Counted from the stretch's first letter, positions 16,071-25,900 are shown. The stretch: 64,000 bases of DNA from Alkalibacter saccharofermentans DSM 14828 (GCF_900128885.1 NZ_FQTU01000010.1:16360-80359), one strand, 5' to 3'. Numbers and translations are program-made. The notes: generated from the letters alone by a model not told the origin.

Positions 16071-17274
16071 AAAGTTCAAATGCATCAGCAATAAGGTTGA
16101 CTGCTTTTTGTTGATCGGCAGAATCAATCGCATAACTGATTTTGATTTCTGAGGTTGTAACCATTTGAACTTCAATGCCTGCTTTGGCAAGAAGCACAAA
16201 TATTTGAGCTGCAACTCCACTATGGCTTCGCATCCCAATTCCCACAACTGATAATTTAGATATGTCTTCATTTATACCATAAGAAATCTGTGGGTATTTC
16301 TTAGCCAGGAAAGCCAAGATGTCCCTGGTATCGCTCAATTCACTTTTTGGCGTAGTAAATGATATGCTTACCGAATTATCCTGTGGGGAAGTCTGACTTA
16401 TCATGTCTATATTGATATCCTTTTTAGCCAGTGAATCAAAGATATCTGCAGTAGTTCTTATACTGTAGGGAACATGATTCAGTGTAATCATCACGTCGTT
16501 ATTGTCAATTGCCAAGCCCGTTATAACCGCGCTTTCCATATTCTTCTCACTCTCCTTGATAACTGTACCTGGTTTTTCCCCCATGCTGGATGCAACTATA
16601 ATTGGGATATGGTACTTTTGACCTAGCTCGATCGCTCTTGTATGCATTATGCCTGCGCCCAAACTTGCCATTTCCAACATCTCTTCGTAGCTTATGACGT
16701 CTAGTTTTTTTGCATTAGGGTAAACTCTAGGATCCAGTGAATATATTCCGTCTACGTCGGTGTATATCTCGCAAGGACACTGTAGCTTGCTGGCTATGGC
16801 GACAGCAGATGTATCCGAGCCACCACGACCTAAGGTTGTTATGTCTGACTCTTCGTTGGCGCCTTGAAATCCAGCAACTATGACTATTTTATCTTCCTTT
16901 AGGTGTTTTTTTATCGTGCTGTCGTCAATGTCTGCAATCCTGGATTTTGTATGATGTCCTGTGGTCTTTATTCCTACCTGTGATCCTGTCAATGATATAG
17001 CTTGATGTCCCATGCTGTTTAGAGCCATTGACAATAAGGCAATGGATACCTGTTCTCCTGTGGAAATAAGCATGTCGATTTCCCGCTTTGGCGGATTTTC
17101 TGAAATCTGATAGGCCATTTCCAAAAGCTTGTCGGTATTGTCGCCCATAGCTGAAACGACCACCACTATTTTGTGATTTTCTTCCTTCTTTTTTATGATT
17201 CGCTTTGCTACATTTTGAATTCTATCTATATTTCCGACGGAAGTTCCGCCGTATTTTTGCACTACGATATTCAT
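16069..17274 (-). CDS. lysC: Aspartokinase
   Basis: The 401-residue enzyme phosphorylates aspartate, the first step of the lysine/threonine/methionine pathway. The kinase domain starts VQKYGGTSVGNIDRI and contains GRGGSDTSAVAIA and TDVDGIYSLDPR. Two ACT domains form the C-terminus (about 265-401; the first starts around LAIDNNDVMITL, the second around LSVVGIGMRSHSGVAAQIF), which bind the feedback inhibitor, commonly lysine. It is the last gene of a five-gene operon asd-dapA-dapB-dapH-lysC on the minus strand, under a lysine riboswitch. Start ATG follows AAAGGAG. The length fits a monofunctional class II aspartokinase. Confidence 0.95.
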   Translation of the reverse strand: MNIVVQKYGGTSVGNIDRIQNVAKRIIKKKEENHKIVVVVSAMGDNTDKLLEMAYQISENPPKREIDMLISTGEQVSIALLSMALNSMGHQAISLTGSQVGIKTTGHHTKSRIADIDDSTIKKHLKEDKIVIVAGFQGANEESDITTLGRGGSDTSAVAIASKLQCPCEIYTDVDGIYSLDPRVYPNAKKLDVISYEEMLEMASLGAGIMHTRAIELGQKYHIPIIVASSMGEKPGTVIKESEKNMESAVITGLAIDNNDVMITLNHVPYSIRTTADIFDSLAKKDINIDMISQTSPQDNSVSISFTTPKSELSDTRDILAFLAKKYPQISYGINEDISKLSVVGIGMRSHSGVAAQIFVLLAKAGIEVQMVTTSEIKISYAIDSADQQKAVNLIADAFEL

Positions 17275-17292
17275 TTTAGCTCCTTTATAATG

Positions 17293-18027
17293 TTATCCTC
17301 TAAGATCATCAAGCAACTCTGTCTTGCTTTTAGTTTTATCATCAATATCCTTAATGACTTTTGCAGGAGATCCTGCTACCACGGTGCCTGAAGGAACATC
17401 TTTTGTAACGATTGCTCCGGCAGCTACCACGGAACCTTTTCCGACTTTTACGCCTTCCAATATAACTGCGTTTGCTCCTATGACTACATCGTCCTCGATA
17501 ATAACAGGAGTCTTGCTTGGGGGTTCTAATACGCCTGCTACCACAGCGCCTGCTCCAAGATGTACGTTTTTGCCTAGCTGGCCTCTAGCGCCTACTACGG
17601 CATTCATGTCGATCATGGTTCCGTCTCCTATGTTTGCACCTATGTTTATAACCGCACCCATCATCAGAACGCAGCTTTTCCCTATATGTGCACCTTCTCT
17701 GATAAAGACGCCTGGTTCGATTCTAGCATCCACAGCAGTCATGTCAAGCATGGGAACTGCTGAGTTTCTTCTGTCATTTTCGACTCTGCAGGATTTGATT
17801 TTCTCTTTGTTTTTATCGATAAACGGCAAGACTATATCGCTTTCTCCAAATAATGTAAAGGAACTAGGAAGACCGTAGTATTCCATGCCTTCAAGGTCTG
17901 CTTCTGTGAAGTCACCGTTGATATAGGCTTTTACAGGTGTTTGTTTTTGTACCGCCTTTATGTATTTTGCAATCTCATAAGGGTTGGTAAGATCAAATTG
18001 TTTTTTTAATTCTTCGTTTGTAGTCAT
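17293..18027 (-). CDS. dapH: Tetrahydrodipicolinate N-acetyltransferase
   Basis: The 244-residue protein has the DapH N-terminal domain (about 1-75; [20 protein letters not shown]) and a left-handed beta helix of hexapeptide repeats (about 90-220; [40 protein letters not shown]). It transfers acetyl from acetyl-CoA to tetrahydrodipicolinate, in the acetyl branch of diaminopimelate synthesis. I use ATG 18027, preceded by GAGAGGAG; a longer TTG start at 18045 would put that site inside the gene. Operon neighbours are dapB and lysC. The branch still needs an N-acetyl-DAP aminotransferase (not seen here) and a deacetylase, for which the M20 gene at 21166 is a candidate. Confidence 0.93.
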   Translation of the reverse strand: MTTNEELKKQFDLTNPYEIAKYIKAVQKQTPVKAYINGDFTEADLEGMEYYGLPSSFTLFGESDIVLPFIDKNKEKIKSCRVENDRRNSAVPMLDMTAVDARIEPGVFIREGAHIGKSCVLMMGAVINIGANIGDGTMIDMNAVVGARGQLGKNVHLGAGAVVAGVLEPPSKTPVIIEDDVVIGANAVILEGVKVGKGSVVAAGAIVTKDVPSGTVVAGSPAKVIKDIDDKTKSKTELLDDLRG

Positions 18028-18045
18028 ATTAACTTCTCCTCTCAA

Positions 18046-18795
18046 TTATAAACCTAGCATTTTTTTCATATCGTAAAGTCCGTTTTTTTGAACGGCGATG
18101 TATCTAGCAGCCTCCACCGCTCCTTTAGCAAACACCTTTTTTGAAGTCGCAGTGTGCTTGATTTCGATATTTTCATCGTCACCTGCGTACAAAACGGTGT
18201 GTTCGCCTGCGATAGTACCACCTCTTACGGCGTGTATTCCAAGCTCTTTGTCCTGGCGTTTGGCAGAGGTGCCTTCACGGCCGTAAGTAAAAGTGAATTT
18301 TTCTGCTGCGCTTTCGTTTATCGCATTTGCGAGCATCAGTGCCGTACCGCTTGGAGCATCAACTTTTTTGTTGTGGTGTTTTTCGATTATTTCAATATCA
18401 AAGCCTTGCAACATCTTTTCAGCTTGTGATACAAGCCCGAGAAGGACATTGACTCCTATGGACATGTTTGCTGTCCTAAATACCGGTATTGACTTCGATA
18501 GTTCTTTTAATCGATCTTCATCAGTTTGACTCAATCCGGTAGTAGCCATTACCAATGGTATTTTTTTGTCTTCTGCAAAATCGACTATTTTGTCGAATGC
18601 GCTGAAGTGTGAAAAGTCGATGATCGCATCAATCTTTTCTTGTACATCTTCCAGTTCGGTATAAACGGTAAAGGGGCTGTCAGGCGATTGTGACGAGTCA
18701 AACCCGGCAACTATTTCCATGTCATCCCTCTCAGCTACGAGAGATGATATGGTTTTTCCCATTCCACCGTTGCATCCACTGAGTAAAATTTTCAT
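18046..18795 (-). CDS. dapB: 4-hydroxy-tetrahydrodipicolinate reductase
   Basis: The 249-residue enzyme reduces hydroxy-tetrahydrodipicolinate with NAD(P)H. The Rossmann start is visible as LLSGCNGGMGKTI, the second domain has the signature EIIEKHHNKKVDAPSGTA, with the catalytic His pair and Lys, and GEHTVLYAGDDE is typical for the C-terminal part. Length is usual for the family (about 250-270). Start ATG follows GGAGGAAA at good spacing. It lies third in the riboswitch-controlled lysine operon, 15 bases after dapA. Confidence 0.95.
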   Translation of the reverse strand: MKILLSGCNGGMGKTISSLVAERDDMEIVAGFDSSQSPDSPFTVYTELEDVQEKIDAIIDFSHFSAFDKIVDFAEDKKIPLVMATTGLSQTDEDRLKELSKSIPVFRTANMSIGVNVLLGLVSQAEKMLQGFDIEIIEKHHNKKVDAPSGTALMLANAINESAAEKFTFTYGREGTSAKRQDKELGIHAVRGGTIAGEHTVLYAGDDENIEIKHTATSKKVFAKGAVEAARYIAVQKNGLYDMKKMLGL

Positions 18796-18810
18796 TTTGT
18801 TTCCTCCAAA

Positions 18811-19689
18811 TTAAAGTATTCCGTAAGCTTTCATCTCTGATTCAAGAATCTTCAAATGATCCTCTTCCATTTCTGTCAAAGGCATTCTAACTTCTCCCGT
18901 GTCCATTCCCATTAGCTTTAAAGCAGCTTTTATAGGTATGGGATTTGCTTCAATGAACAATGCATCATTTAGGCCATTCATCTTAAGTTGAAGACTAAGG
19001 CTGCCTTTTACGTCTCCGGAGAGGTATTTTGCAACCATGTCATGCATGTCTTTAGGAATTATATTTGCACTGACGCTGATGACTCCGATGCCGCCGAGAG
19101 ATAGGATAGGCACCACCTGATTGTCATTTCCCGAATAAATGGCAAAATCTTCCCCGCACAATCTAGCTATTTCAGCTACTTGCAATATGTCTCCGCTAGC
19201 TTCTTTAACAGCGGTTATGTTTTTTATCTTTGACAATTCAACCATGGTGTCAACGCTAATGTTAAGGCCCGTTCGGCTGGGAACATTGTAGACTATGACA
19301 GGGCATGATACGCTGCTTGCAACTGCTTCGAAATGCTTGACGATACCCTTTTGAGTACCCTTGTTGTAGTAGGGGTTCATAACAAGTACTGCGTCGGCTC
19401 CCACTTGGTCTGCATATTTTGACATCTCAACAGCGTGGAAGGTGCTGTTGCTTCCGGTGCCTGCAATGACTGGTATCCTGCCTTTAACTACGTCTACTGC
19501 AAACTTGATCTCATCTTGCTGCTCCTCGTCAGAGAGGCAAGGCGTCTCACCTGTAGTCCCACAAATAATGATTGCATCGGTGCCTTCTTTGATGTGCCAT
19601 TCAATCAGTTGCTCTAGCCTCGGATAATCTATTTTGTTGTCTTTAAATGGTGTTACGATTGCTACTCCTGATCCTTTAAATACACTCAT
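18811..19689 (-). CDS. dapA: 4-hydroxy-tetrahydrodipicolinate synthase
   Basis: The 292-residue TIM-barrel aldolase condenses pyruvate with aspartate semialdehyde. Visible signatures are [13 protein letters not shown] (about 44-56), [13 protein letters not shown] with the catalytic Tyr, [13 protein letters not shown], and the Schiff-base Lys in [10 protein letters not shown] near 162. Start ATG follows AGGTGATG. It is the second gene of the lysine operon, separated from asd by four bases. Confidence 0.96.
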   Translation of the reverse strand: MSVFKGSGVAIVTPFKDNKIDYPRLEQLIEWHIKEGTDAIIICGTTGETPCLSDEEQQDEIKFAVDVVKGRIPVIAGTGSNSTFHAVEMSKYADQVGADAVLVMNPYYNKGTQKGIVKHFEAVASSVSCPVIVYNVPSRTGLNISVDTMVELSKIKNITAVKEASGDILQVAEIARLCGEDFAIYSGNDNQVVPILSLGGIGVISVSANIIPKDMHDMVAKYLSGDVKGSLSLQLKMNGLNDALFIEANPIPIKAALKLMGMDTGEVRMPLTEMEEDHLKILESEMKAYGIL

Positions 19690-19693
19690 ATCA

Positions 19694-20698
19694 TCACCTG
19701 CTTAATAAATTATTTTTAATTAGCAATTCTGCAATTTGAACAGCGTTGGCAGCTGCACCTTTTCTGATGTTGTCTGCTACTATCCAGAGATTCAAGCCGT
19801 TTTCCACGCTTTCGTCGCGTCTGATTCGGCCGACAAAAACTTCATTTTTGCCTTCTGCGTTTCTTGCCAGTGGATAAATGTTGTTGGCGACGTCGTCTTC
19901 TACCACTATGCCCGGTGAGTTTGAAAGCAAGCTGCGTATTTCTTTCAATTCAAAAGGTGTCTCGAATTCAAGGTTGACGCTTTCGCTGTGTCCATAAAAT
20001 ACCGGAACCCTTACCGCTGTAGCCGTGATTTTAAGTGAGTCGTCACCAAGTATTTTCTGTGTTTCTTCAATCATCTTCATTTCTTCCTTGGTGTACCCGT
20101 TGTCTAGGAACACATCGATGTGAGGAAGGCAGTTGAAGGCGATTTGATGAGGATAAAACTCGTTTGTTCCACCCTTTACGCCCTTCTCAAGATCTTCGTA
20201 ACCTTTAATGCCTGATCCTGAAACCGCTTGGTATGTGGAATATACAATTCTTTTGATTTTGTAATTTTCATGAAGGGGCTTTAATGCCACTACTGCTTGA
20301 ATGGTTGAGCAGTTAGGGTTGGCAATAATGTTTTTGTGCCATTTCAGATCATCCGGATTTACTTCCGGCACTACCAGTGGTACTGTAGGATCCATTCTGA
20401 ATGCTGAAGAGTTGTCCACTACCACCACATTATTTTTTGCAGCGATAGGTGAAAACTTTTCGCTGGTTCCTCCGCCGGCAGAGAATATTGCAATATCAAT
20501 ATCTTGTTCGAATGATTTTTCAGTTAATTCTTGTACCGTATAAGTCTTTCCCATGAAAGTCAGTTCTTCGCCCTTTGATCTAGCCGATGCCAATGGGTAA
20601 AAATTCTCAATTGGGAAATTTCTTTCTTCTAATAGTTCCAGAACCTTTCTTCCAACCATTCCAGTTGCACCGACGACGGCGACATTGTACTTTTTCAT
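19694..20698 (-). CDS. asd: Aspartate-semialdehyde dehydrogenase
   Basis: The 334-residue enzyme reduces aspartyl phosphate to the semialdehyde. NADP-binding [17 protein letters not shown] lies at the N-terminus, the catalytic Cys is in [11 protein letters not shown] near residue 130, and the [12 protein letters not shown] segment and the His in [10 protein letters not shown] are family-typical. Start ATG follows AGGAGG. It is first in the operon, directly behind a lysine riboswitch and its terminator, so the whole pathway to diaminopimelate responds to lysine. Confidence 0.96.
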   Translation of the reverse strand: MKKYNVAVVGATGMVGRKVLELLEERNFPIENFYPLASARSKGEELTFMGKTYTVQELTEKSFEQDIDIAIFSAGGGTSEKFSPIAAKNNVVVVDNSSAFRMDPTVPLVVPEVNPDDLKWHKNIIANPNCSTIQAVVALKPLHENYKIKRIVYSTYQAVSGSGIKGYEDLEKGVKGGTNEFYPHQIAFNCLPHIDVFLDNGYTKEEMKMIEETQKILGDDSLKITATAVRVPVFYGHSESVNLEFETPFELKEIRSLLSNSPGIVVEDDVANNIYPLARNAEGKNEVFVGRIRRDESVENGLNLWIVADNIRKGAAANAVQIAELLIKNNLLSR

Positions 20699-20769
20699 TT
20701 TGATTAAAACCTCCTAAGTTTTTATGGTTGATCTGCTGATGCAGATTTTTTAAGTAAACTGCAAAACTC

Positions 20770-21015
20770 TAATAAAAAAGCTAGTTTAATATAAACTAGC
20801 TGAACGTTGACAAGACATGCATAAAAAATGTATATCTCAGGCAGTTTCAGATAGCGCTCCATCTTTTGGATGACAATTGCAAGGTTATTCACCAGGCAAC
20901 CAGCATTCGAGACTTCAGGGAATCGAAAACTTCGGCATCTTACCCTTTCATCCCAGTTCATCCGATCCTGAAACCGTTCCTGTGAGTACTTATAAAAGAT
21001 GCACCTCTATCTTAA
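20770..21015 (-). promoter_or_regulatory. Lysine riboswitch (L-box) with terminator
   Basis: On the minus strand the leader starts AGATAGAGGTGC (complement of about 21002-21013), followed by AGTACT, GATGCCGAAG (about 20935-20944) and CTGGTTGCCTGG (about 20893-20904), the conserved L-box core elements. An intrinsic terminator follows: GCTAGTTT pairing with AAACTAGC (complement of 20780-20800) plus a T-run. Lysine binding should favour the terminator and shut off asd-dapA-dapB-dapH-lysC. Position directly upstream of the operon supports the assignment. Confidence 0.92.
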
Positions 21016-21165
21016 AAATATTTGATTGTCTAATAGTATAACAAAAAGATGCAAAAAAATAAACACAATTGCGTATGTTTTTTATATTTCATTTGCGTTA
21101 TAATATTACAAGTGAGTTCATTTTACATTAAAAACGACTAAAATGCAAATTTGGAGGAGGAAGTC

Positions 21166-22320
21166 ATGAAAGTAAGGGAAAATATATTAAATATGCTGGA
21201 TGAAGCAATTAAAATAAGAAGAGATCTGCACATGATTCCTGAAGAGGGATATGGTGAATATAAAACAAATGCATATATAAAAAAATACTTGAAGGATTTA
21301 GGTTATGAGCCTGAAGATATTACTGATACGGGAGTCTATTTGCTGATTGAGGGAAATGACAAGGAAACAACGACAGCTTTGAGAGCGGATATGGACGGGT
21401 TGTCAGTAAGAGAGGAAACGGACGTGGATTACACATCTGTTCATGAAAGCATGATGCATGCATGTGGTCACGATGGTCACATGACTATTTTGCTTGTTTT
21501 TGCAAAGTACTTGAAGGACAATGACATAAAACCAGAAAAAAATATCCTGCTTATTTTTCAACCAGCTGAGGAGGGACCAGGCGGAGCAAAAGCAATTGTT
21601 GAAGAGGGACTCTTATTAAGATACAATGTAGGGGAAATATTCGGATGCCATATCATGCCGGATGTAGACCAAGGCATAGTAGCAGTAAAGTCGGGGCCAA
21701 TGATGGCACAGACAGGAGAGTTTTACATCGATATCAAAGGCAAAAGCTCTCATGCGGCGGTGCCTCATCAAGGAATTGATGCGGTAGTAATAGCATCCAG
21801 CATTGTGGGATCTCTTCAGACGGTAGTCAGCAGAAATATAAATCCGGTTAAAACATCTTTGTTGTCAATTGGAACTATATCCGGGGGGGAAAGAGTCAAT
21901 GTAGTAGCGAGACATGTGAGTCTTTCCGGAACGATGCGGTCTTATGAAGAAGCAGTTTACGATCAGATGAAAATGCGGGTAATTGAAATACTCAAAGGAT
22001 ATGAGATTGCATTTAATTGTACGATAGAATATAAATTTATAGACATGTATCCTCCTGTCACTAACGATGCGGCAGTTCATAAAAGTTTTATAGCTCTGCT
22101 TGATAAAGACGAATACAAGGAGGCTGATCCAATGATGATTGCTGAGGATTTTTCCTACTATCAAAAAGCGGTACCGGGAGTGTTTTTTTACTTGGGATCA
22201 CGCAATGAAGAATTGGGATATGACTATGGACTGCATGACTGTAGATTTAATTTTGACGAGAGTATATTATTAAATGCTGTTGAGGTATATGCAAGACTTG
22301 CAGGTAGGGAGAGAAGTTGA
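21166..22320 (+). CDS. M20 amidohydrolase, candidate N-acetyl-diaminopimelate deacetylase
   Basis: This 384-residue M20D metallo-amidohydrolase carries ALRADMDGL and HACGHDGHMT (metal ligands, about 70-110), FQPAEEGPGGA (catalytic Glu, about 135) and the dimerisation-domain KGKSSHAAVPHQGIDAV. The family removes acyl or indole groups from amino acids. It lies opposite the lysine/DAP operon, and the N-acetyl pathway started by DapH requires exactly this activity, so deacetylation of N-acetyl-DAP is the best inference; hippurate- or IAA-type hydrolysis is the alternative. ATG 21166 follows GGAGGAGG; a TTG at 21151 would overlap that site. The stop overlaps the next gene. Confidence 0.8.
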   Translation: MKVRENILNMLDEAIKIRRDLHMIPEEGYGEYKTNAYIKKYLKDLGYEPEDITDTGVYLLIEGNDKETTTALRADMDGLSVREETDVDYTSVHESMMHACGHDGHMTILLVFAKYLKDNDIKPEKNILLIFQPAEEGPGGAKAIVEEGLLLRYNVGEIFGCHIMPDVDQGIVAVKSGPMMAQTGEFYIDIKGKSSHAAVPHQGIDAVVIASSIVGSLQTVVSRNINPVKTSLLSIGTISGGERVNVVARHVSLSGTMRSYEEAVYDQMKMRVIEILKGYEIAFNCTIEYKFIDMYPPVTNDAAVHKSFIALLDKDEYKEADPMMIAEDFSYYQKAVPGVFFYLGSRNEELGYDYGLHDCRFNFDESILLNAVEVYARLAGRERS

Positions 22321-23621
22321 AATTGAAAAAGATGAATCTAATGACCGCAGCCATTTTTATTTTACTGGTTTTCGGTCTGATAGCAGTTCCAACCCAGATA
22401 TCCGCAAATGAAAACGAGGGTGTATTCAATGGCCTTTATCTTATAAGCGGGGGCGATGCAACTCTAAAAAACGTAGATATATCCATACTGGTCAACGATA
22501 AAAGCTCGTCCAGGGTAAATGCGTCATACGAGGTTGAAAATACAGGGGAGGAAACAATTTTTTTGTATATGGGCATGCCCTTGTCTAACGTGAACATCAC
22601 TGAAGCAACATATCGCTTTACACCTTATGTATACAATTCTAGAATCGTAGCGGGAGAAATGATAAATCATCTGATAGATGGAGTGGCTCTTGATTATGCA
22701 AATTGGAGAACTTACAGCTTTGAAGTGCCCTTGAGACCGGGGGAGATTAAAACAGCAAGTATATCATATACGGTGGAGAATTATTATTCAGAAGATGGCA
22801 GGCTGGGGTTCAATATTGATTTGGAGCATATCAAGTCATGGAATAGCAAGCCGGAAAGCATAAAAGTAACTGCATCATTTAACCCCAGATCCGTTAGGAT
22901 TTATAACTTTGATAATCGCTATGCGGTCAACCCCACAGAGATGACTCCCCAGTACAGCCTTGAGTGGAGCTTTGATGAAACTGCAGATTTCAGAGATATA
23001 TCCTTTAATTACTATCCGGTTGACGATAAGATAAAAGACGAGCTTGTAAAACAGAGAAGTTCAAGAATAGACGCTTTCTTGAAGGAATATGAGAACAGGG
23101 ACTATGCAAAGGCCATAGAGGCGGGAAGGGAGTATATCCAGAATTCTCAGCCCACAGAAGCGCACAATTTGGTATATCTTCTAATGGCAGATTCATATGT
23201 TCAACAAAGGGAATACAACCAGGTGTTGGCAGTCTACGAACTCATTGAATCGACAGACTTAAATTTTGGCGAGCTTCACAAACGGATTGACAACAAAATG
23301 TTGATTAACAAAATTACGGCATTGGAGAATCTCAAACGATATGAGGAAATGTATGATCTCATAATGTATGAAAAATTAGATCCTGACCTTAACTACTACC
23401 TTGAACAATGGTTGGATGAATCTATGGCTAGAATACCTGACAGCACGTTGGAGCGAATAGAGGAGGAAAGAAAGCCACCTACAGCTTTTGAGATGTTCGT
23501 AAGAAGATTTATAGATGGGAATTTCACGGTGATTCTAATTGCCGGCGGGATAATAGTTGCTTTGATTGTGTTTTTAATTTACTACATAAGAAAGAAAAAG
23601 AAGAAAAATTTCTTCTTTTAA
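22317..23621 (+). CDS. Secreted membrane-anchored protein of unknown function
   Basis: The 434-residue product has an N-terminal signal sequence (TAAIFILLVFGLIAVPTQISA), an extracellular beta-rich domain of about 200 residues (YEVENTGEETIFLYMGMPLSNV), a helical part (about 245-385) with tetratricopeptide-like character (YAKAIEAGREYIQNSQPTEA), one transmembrane helix near 400-425 (VILIAGGIIVALIVFLIYYI) and a Lys-rich end. So it is a type I membrane protein facing outwards. I recognise no named family. Start is TTG 22317 or 22323 behind AGGGAGAG; the gene overlaps the M20 stop, and a methyltransferase gene follows after nine bases, so the three form an operon. Confidence 0.7.
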   Translation: MKLKKMNLMTAAIFILLVFGLIAVPTQISANENEGVFNGLYLISGGDATLKNVDISILVNDKSSSRVNASYEVENTGEETIFLYMGMPLSNVNITEATYRFTPYVYNSRIVAGEMINHLIDGVALDYANWRTYSFEVPLRPGEIKTASISYTVENYYSEDGRLGFNIDLEHIKSWNSKPESIKVTASFNPRSVRIYNFDNRYAVNPTEMTPQYSLEWSFDETADFRDISFNYYPVDDKIKDELVKQRSSRIDAFLKEYENRDYAKAIEAGREYIQNSQPTEAHNLVYLLMADSYVQQREYNQVLAVYELIESTDLNFGELHKRIDNKMLINKITALENLKRYEEMYDLIMYEKLDPDLNYYLEQWLDESMARIPDSTLERIEEERKPPTAFEMFVRRFIDGNFTVILIAGGIIVALIVFLIYYIRKKKKKNFFF

Positions 23622-23630
23622 TGGAGTGTC

Positions 23631-24377
23631 ATGTACGATAAACTGGCTTATATTTATGATAATTTAATAAATGAAGATGTGGATTACGATAAAATGGTAA
23701 ACTGGCTAGATATAAAAATAAAAGAAAAAAATATCAGCGCCAACAGTTTGCTTGAGATAGGGTGCGGCACGGGAAATGTGTCCATACCATTGTCTAAGTT
23801 GGGATACAATGTTACCGGGATGGATATTTCGGATGAAATGCTTTCTGTGGCCGATGAAAAATCTTTCGCTGAAGGATCAAGCGTCAGGTGGATGAAAGGT
23901 GATGTTTGCAATTTTGCGAACACTGAAAAGTACCATGCAGCCGTATCTTGTTTAGACACCATCAATTATATATTAGGTGAAGAAGATTTGGATAACGCCT
24001 TTAAAAATATATATAATTCCCTTGAAAAGGGAGGGGTTTTCATTTTTGATATCAATACTAAATACAGACTTAAAGATGTTTATGGCAATCACTCATTTAA
24101 TTACGTGTCAGATGATCTGTGTTATATATGGAATTGTTTTTATGATTCAGAAAATGATATCAGCGAGTTTGAAATAGATTTTTTTGTAAAGGCAGAAGGC
24201 ACTAATAATTATGAAAGGTTTGATGAAGTTCATGTGCAAAAGGCATACGAGATTGAAAAAATAAAATATATGCTTTTAAATGCAGGATTTGACAGCGTTG
24301 ACGCTTATGATTTTTTATCTGAAACCCTTCCCACATCTAGATCAGAGAAGGTTGGGATGGTTGCATTTTGCAACTAG
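23631..24377 (+). CDS. Class I SAM-dependent methyltransferase
   Basis: The 248-residue protein has the Rossmann methyltransferase core. Motif I is LLEIGCGTGNVSIPLSKLG (about 43-60), followed by the acidic VTGMDISDEML, motif II-like AVSCLDTINYIL and GGVFIFDINTKYRL. It resembles small-molecule methyltransferases of the Methyltransf_25 type with a beta-rich C-terminal insert. The substrate is not deducible. ATG 23631 follows GGAG four bases upstream, nine bases after the secreted-protein gene, so it is the third gene of the M20 operon. Confidence 0.88.
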   Translation: MYDKLAYIYDNLINEDVDYDKMVNWLDIKIKEKNISANSLLEIGCGTGNVSIPLSKLGYNVTGMDISDEMLSVADEKSFAEGSSVRWMKGDVCNFANTEKYHAAVSCLDTINYILGEEDLDNAFKNIYNSLEKGGVFIFDINTKYRLKDVYGNHSFNYVSDDLCYIWNCFYDSENDISEFEIDFFVKAEGTNNYERFDEVHVQKAYEIEKIKYMLLNAGFDSVDAYDFLSETLPTSRSEKVGMVAFCN

Positions 24378-24405
24378 AAAACATGGAAATATCTACAAAT
24401 ATATT

Positions 24406-24434
24406 TTGACAAACAAAAATAATGGTGTTAAAAT
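24406..24434 (+). promoter_or_regulatory. Consensus promoter of the cold-shock gene
   Basis: TTGACA (24406-24411) and TAAAAT (24429-24434) are 17 bases apart; this gives an untranslated leader of roughly 45 bases, shorter than the thermosensing leader of E. coli cspA. Confidence 0.75.
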
Positions 24435-24484
24435 AATATCCATAGCAGTATATAATATTTATTTAATTTAGGAGGAATTTTTGT

Positions 24485-24685
24485 ATGACAAACGGTACTG
24501 TAAAATGGTTTAACGCTGAAAAAGGATACGGGTTTCTTTCAACTGATGAAAGCGGAGATGTTTTCGTACACTTCTCAGCATTGCAAATGGACGGCTACAA
24601 GACTTTAAAAGAAGGACAAGAAGTGAATTTCGAAATCGTTGAAGGCGAAAAAGGCCCTCAAGCTGCTAATGTTAACATTATATAG
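24485..24685 (+). CDS. Cold-shock protein, CspA family
   Basis: The 66-residue single OB-fold protein has both RNA-binding motifs: [13 protein letters not shown] (RNP1) and DVFVHFSAL (RNP2). It binds single-stranded RNA and acts as an RNA chaperone. The length is standard for the family (65-70). Start ATG lies behind AGGAGG. It has its own sigma-A promoter and terminator, so it is a monocistronic gene. Confidence 0.97.
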   Translation: MTNGTVKWFNAEKGYGFLSTDESGDVFVHFSALQMDGYKTLKEGQEVNFEIVEGEKGPQAANVNII

Positions 24686-24747
24686 TAAAGTAACAAAGTT
24701 TCTTTAAACATAGATGTACTTGGTATAAAATAACATTTAGCAATTAT

Positions 24748-24787
24748 CGATCCCTGTGTATACGTGTGCACAGGGATATGATTTTTT
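24748..24787 (+). terminator. Terminator of the cold-shock gene
   Basis: ATCCCTGTG (24749-24757) pairs with CACAGGGAT (24769-24777); a T-run follows from 24782. Confidence 0.88.
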
Positions 24788-24858
24788 ATAGAGTAATTAA
24801 TCTCCGTTACATGATTTATGATATAATTTTAGTCAATTAAGGATATATGGAGGTAACG

Positions 24859-25746
24859 ATGAAAGACAATATAATAAGCTTAAAGATAGAGGATGTGTCG
24901 GCAAGGGTTTTTGCAGTTAACAGCAAAGAAGCAGTCGTTAGGATGCAACAGGTACACAATTCTTCGTATACTTCTACTGCGGCGGCGGGAAGAGTCCTGA
25001 GTGCCGCTGCCATGATGTCAATGGCTCTTAAAAGCGAGAAGGATAAGTTAAGCATACAGATAAAAAGCGATGGCCCAATTAAGGGAATAGTAGCTGTGGT
25101 AAATTCAGCGGGAGAAATCAAAATAGATATTCATCAGCCGGACATTTATCTTCCACTGAAAGCTAATGGCAAGCTGGATGTTTCTTCAGCTGTAGGAAAA
25201 GGCACATTGACGGTGGTTAGGGATCTTGGGCTTAAAAACCCATATGTGGGTACTGTGGATATTGTCAGCGGAGAAATAGCCGAAGATTTTACATATTACT
25301 TTGCTACTTCCGAGCAAACACCATCAGTCGTTGCATTGGGTGTTTTGCTAGGAGAAAATGACGATATCAAAGCTTCTGGAGGGTACATGATTCAACTGAT
25401 GCCAGGATGTCCTGACGATGTGGTAAAATACCTGGAAGATAAAATATCGACAGCAAAATCTGTCACATCCATGCTTGAAAAAGATATGGCGCCGATGGAA
25501 ATGATAAAGGCGATTTTTCCAGAAAAAAAAATCGAGCTTATTGACAGCAAGAATTTGGAATATAAATGCGATTGCAGCAGAGACCGCTTTTGGGATGGTC
25601 TTGCCATGATAAAAAAAGAAGATGTTGAGAAGATGATATTTGAAGACGGTGGGGCAGAAGTTGTATGCCACTTCTGCAATACCAAGTATAGTTTTACTGT
25701 CGAAGAATTGAAGAAAATTATGGAAAAATCAAAAAAACAAGCATGA
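24859..25746 (+). CDS. hslO: Redox-regulated chaperone Hsp33
   Basis: The 295-residue protein has the Hsp33 core (MQQVHNSSYTSTAAAGRVLS near residue 35, ending with MPGCPDDVV) and the C-terminal redox switch of four cysteines: CDC at about 240 and CHFC at about 270. In the reduced form these bind zinc; oxidation unfolds the domain and activates the holdase. I use ATG 24859, six bases after GGAGG; an earlier in-frame ATG at 24847 overlaps that site. The gene precedes the tRNA operon. Confidence 0.95.
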   Translation: MKDNIISLKIEDVSARVFAVNSKEAVVRMQQVHNSSYTSTAAAGRVLSAAAMMSMALKSEKDKLSIQIKSDGPIKGIVAVVNSAGEIKIDIHQPDIYLPLKANGKLDVSSAVGKGTLTVVRDLGLKNPYVGTVDIVSGEIAEDFTYYFATSEQTPSVVALGVLLGENDDIKASGGYMIQLMPGCPDDVVKYLEDKISTAKSVTSMLEKDMAPMEMIKAIFPEKKIELIDSKNLEYKCDCSRDRFWDGLAMIKKEDVEKMIFEDGGAEVVCHFCNTKYSFTVEELKKIMEKSKKQA

Positions 25747-25845
25747 AAACTAGAGCAACAGATTCTAAAGACGACTCTTGAAAAGCTTGTATATCAACGG
25801 TTACAGAACATTCGCCACAATGGTAAAAAAAAAACAACAAAGCTA

Positions 25846-25874
25846 TTGACTTTGACTATTCTATGCCATATAAT
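25846..25874 (+). promoter_or_regulatory. Promoter of the tRNA operon
   Basis: TTGACT (25846-25851) and TATAAT (25869-25874) with a 17-base spacer, 26 bases before the first tRNA. Confidence 0.82.
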
Positions 25875-25900
25875 ATTAATTGTCTCAAATTTGAGGCGAT

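Noticed and set aside
17324..17878. Open frame of 184 codons on the plus strand
   Set aside because: It is the antisense shadow of the repeat-rich dapH gene, which has the ribosome site, start and family motifs.
20722..20961. Open frame of 79 codons on the minus strand
   Set aside because: It lies inside the lysine riboswitch and its terminator.
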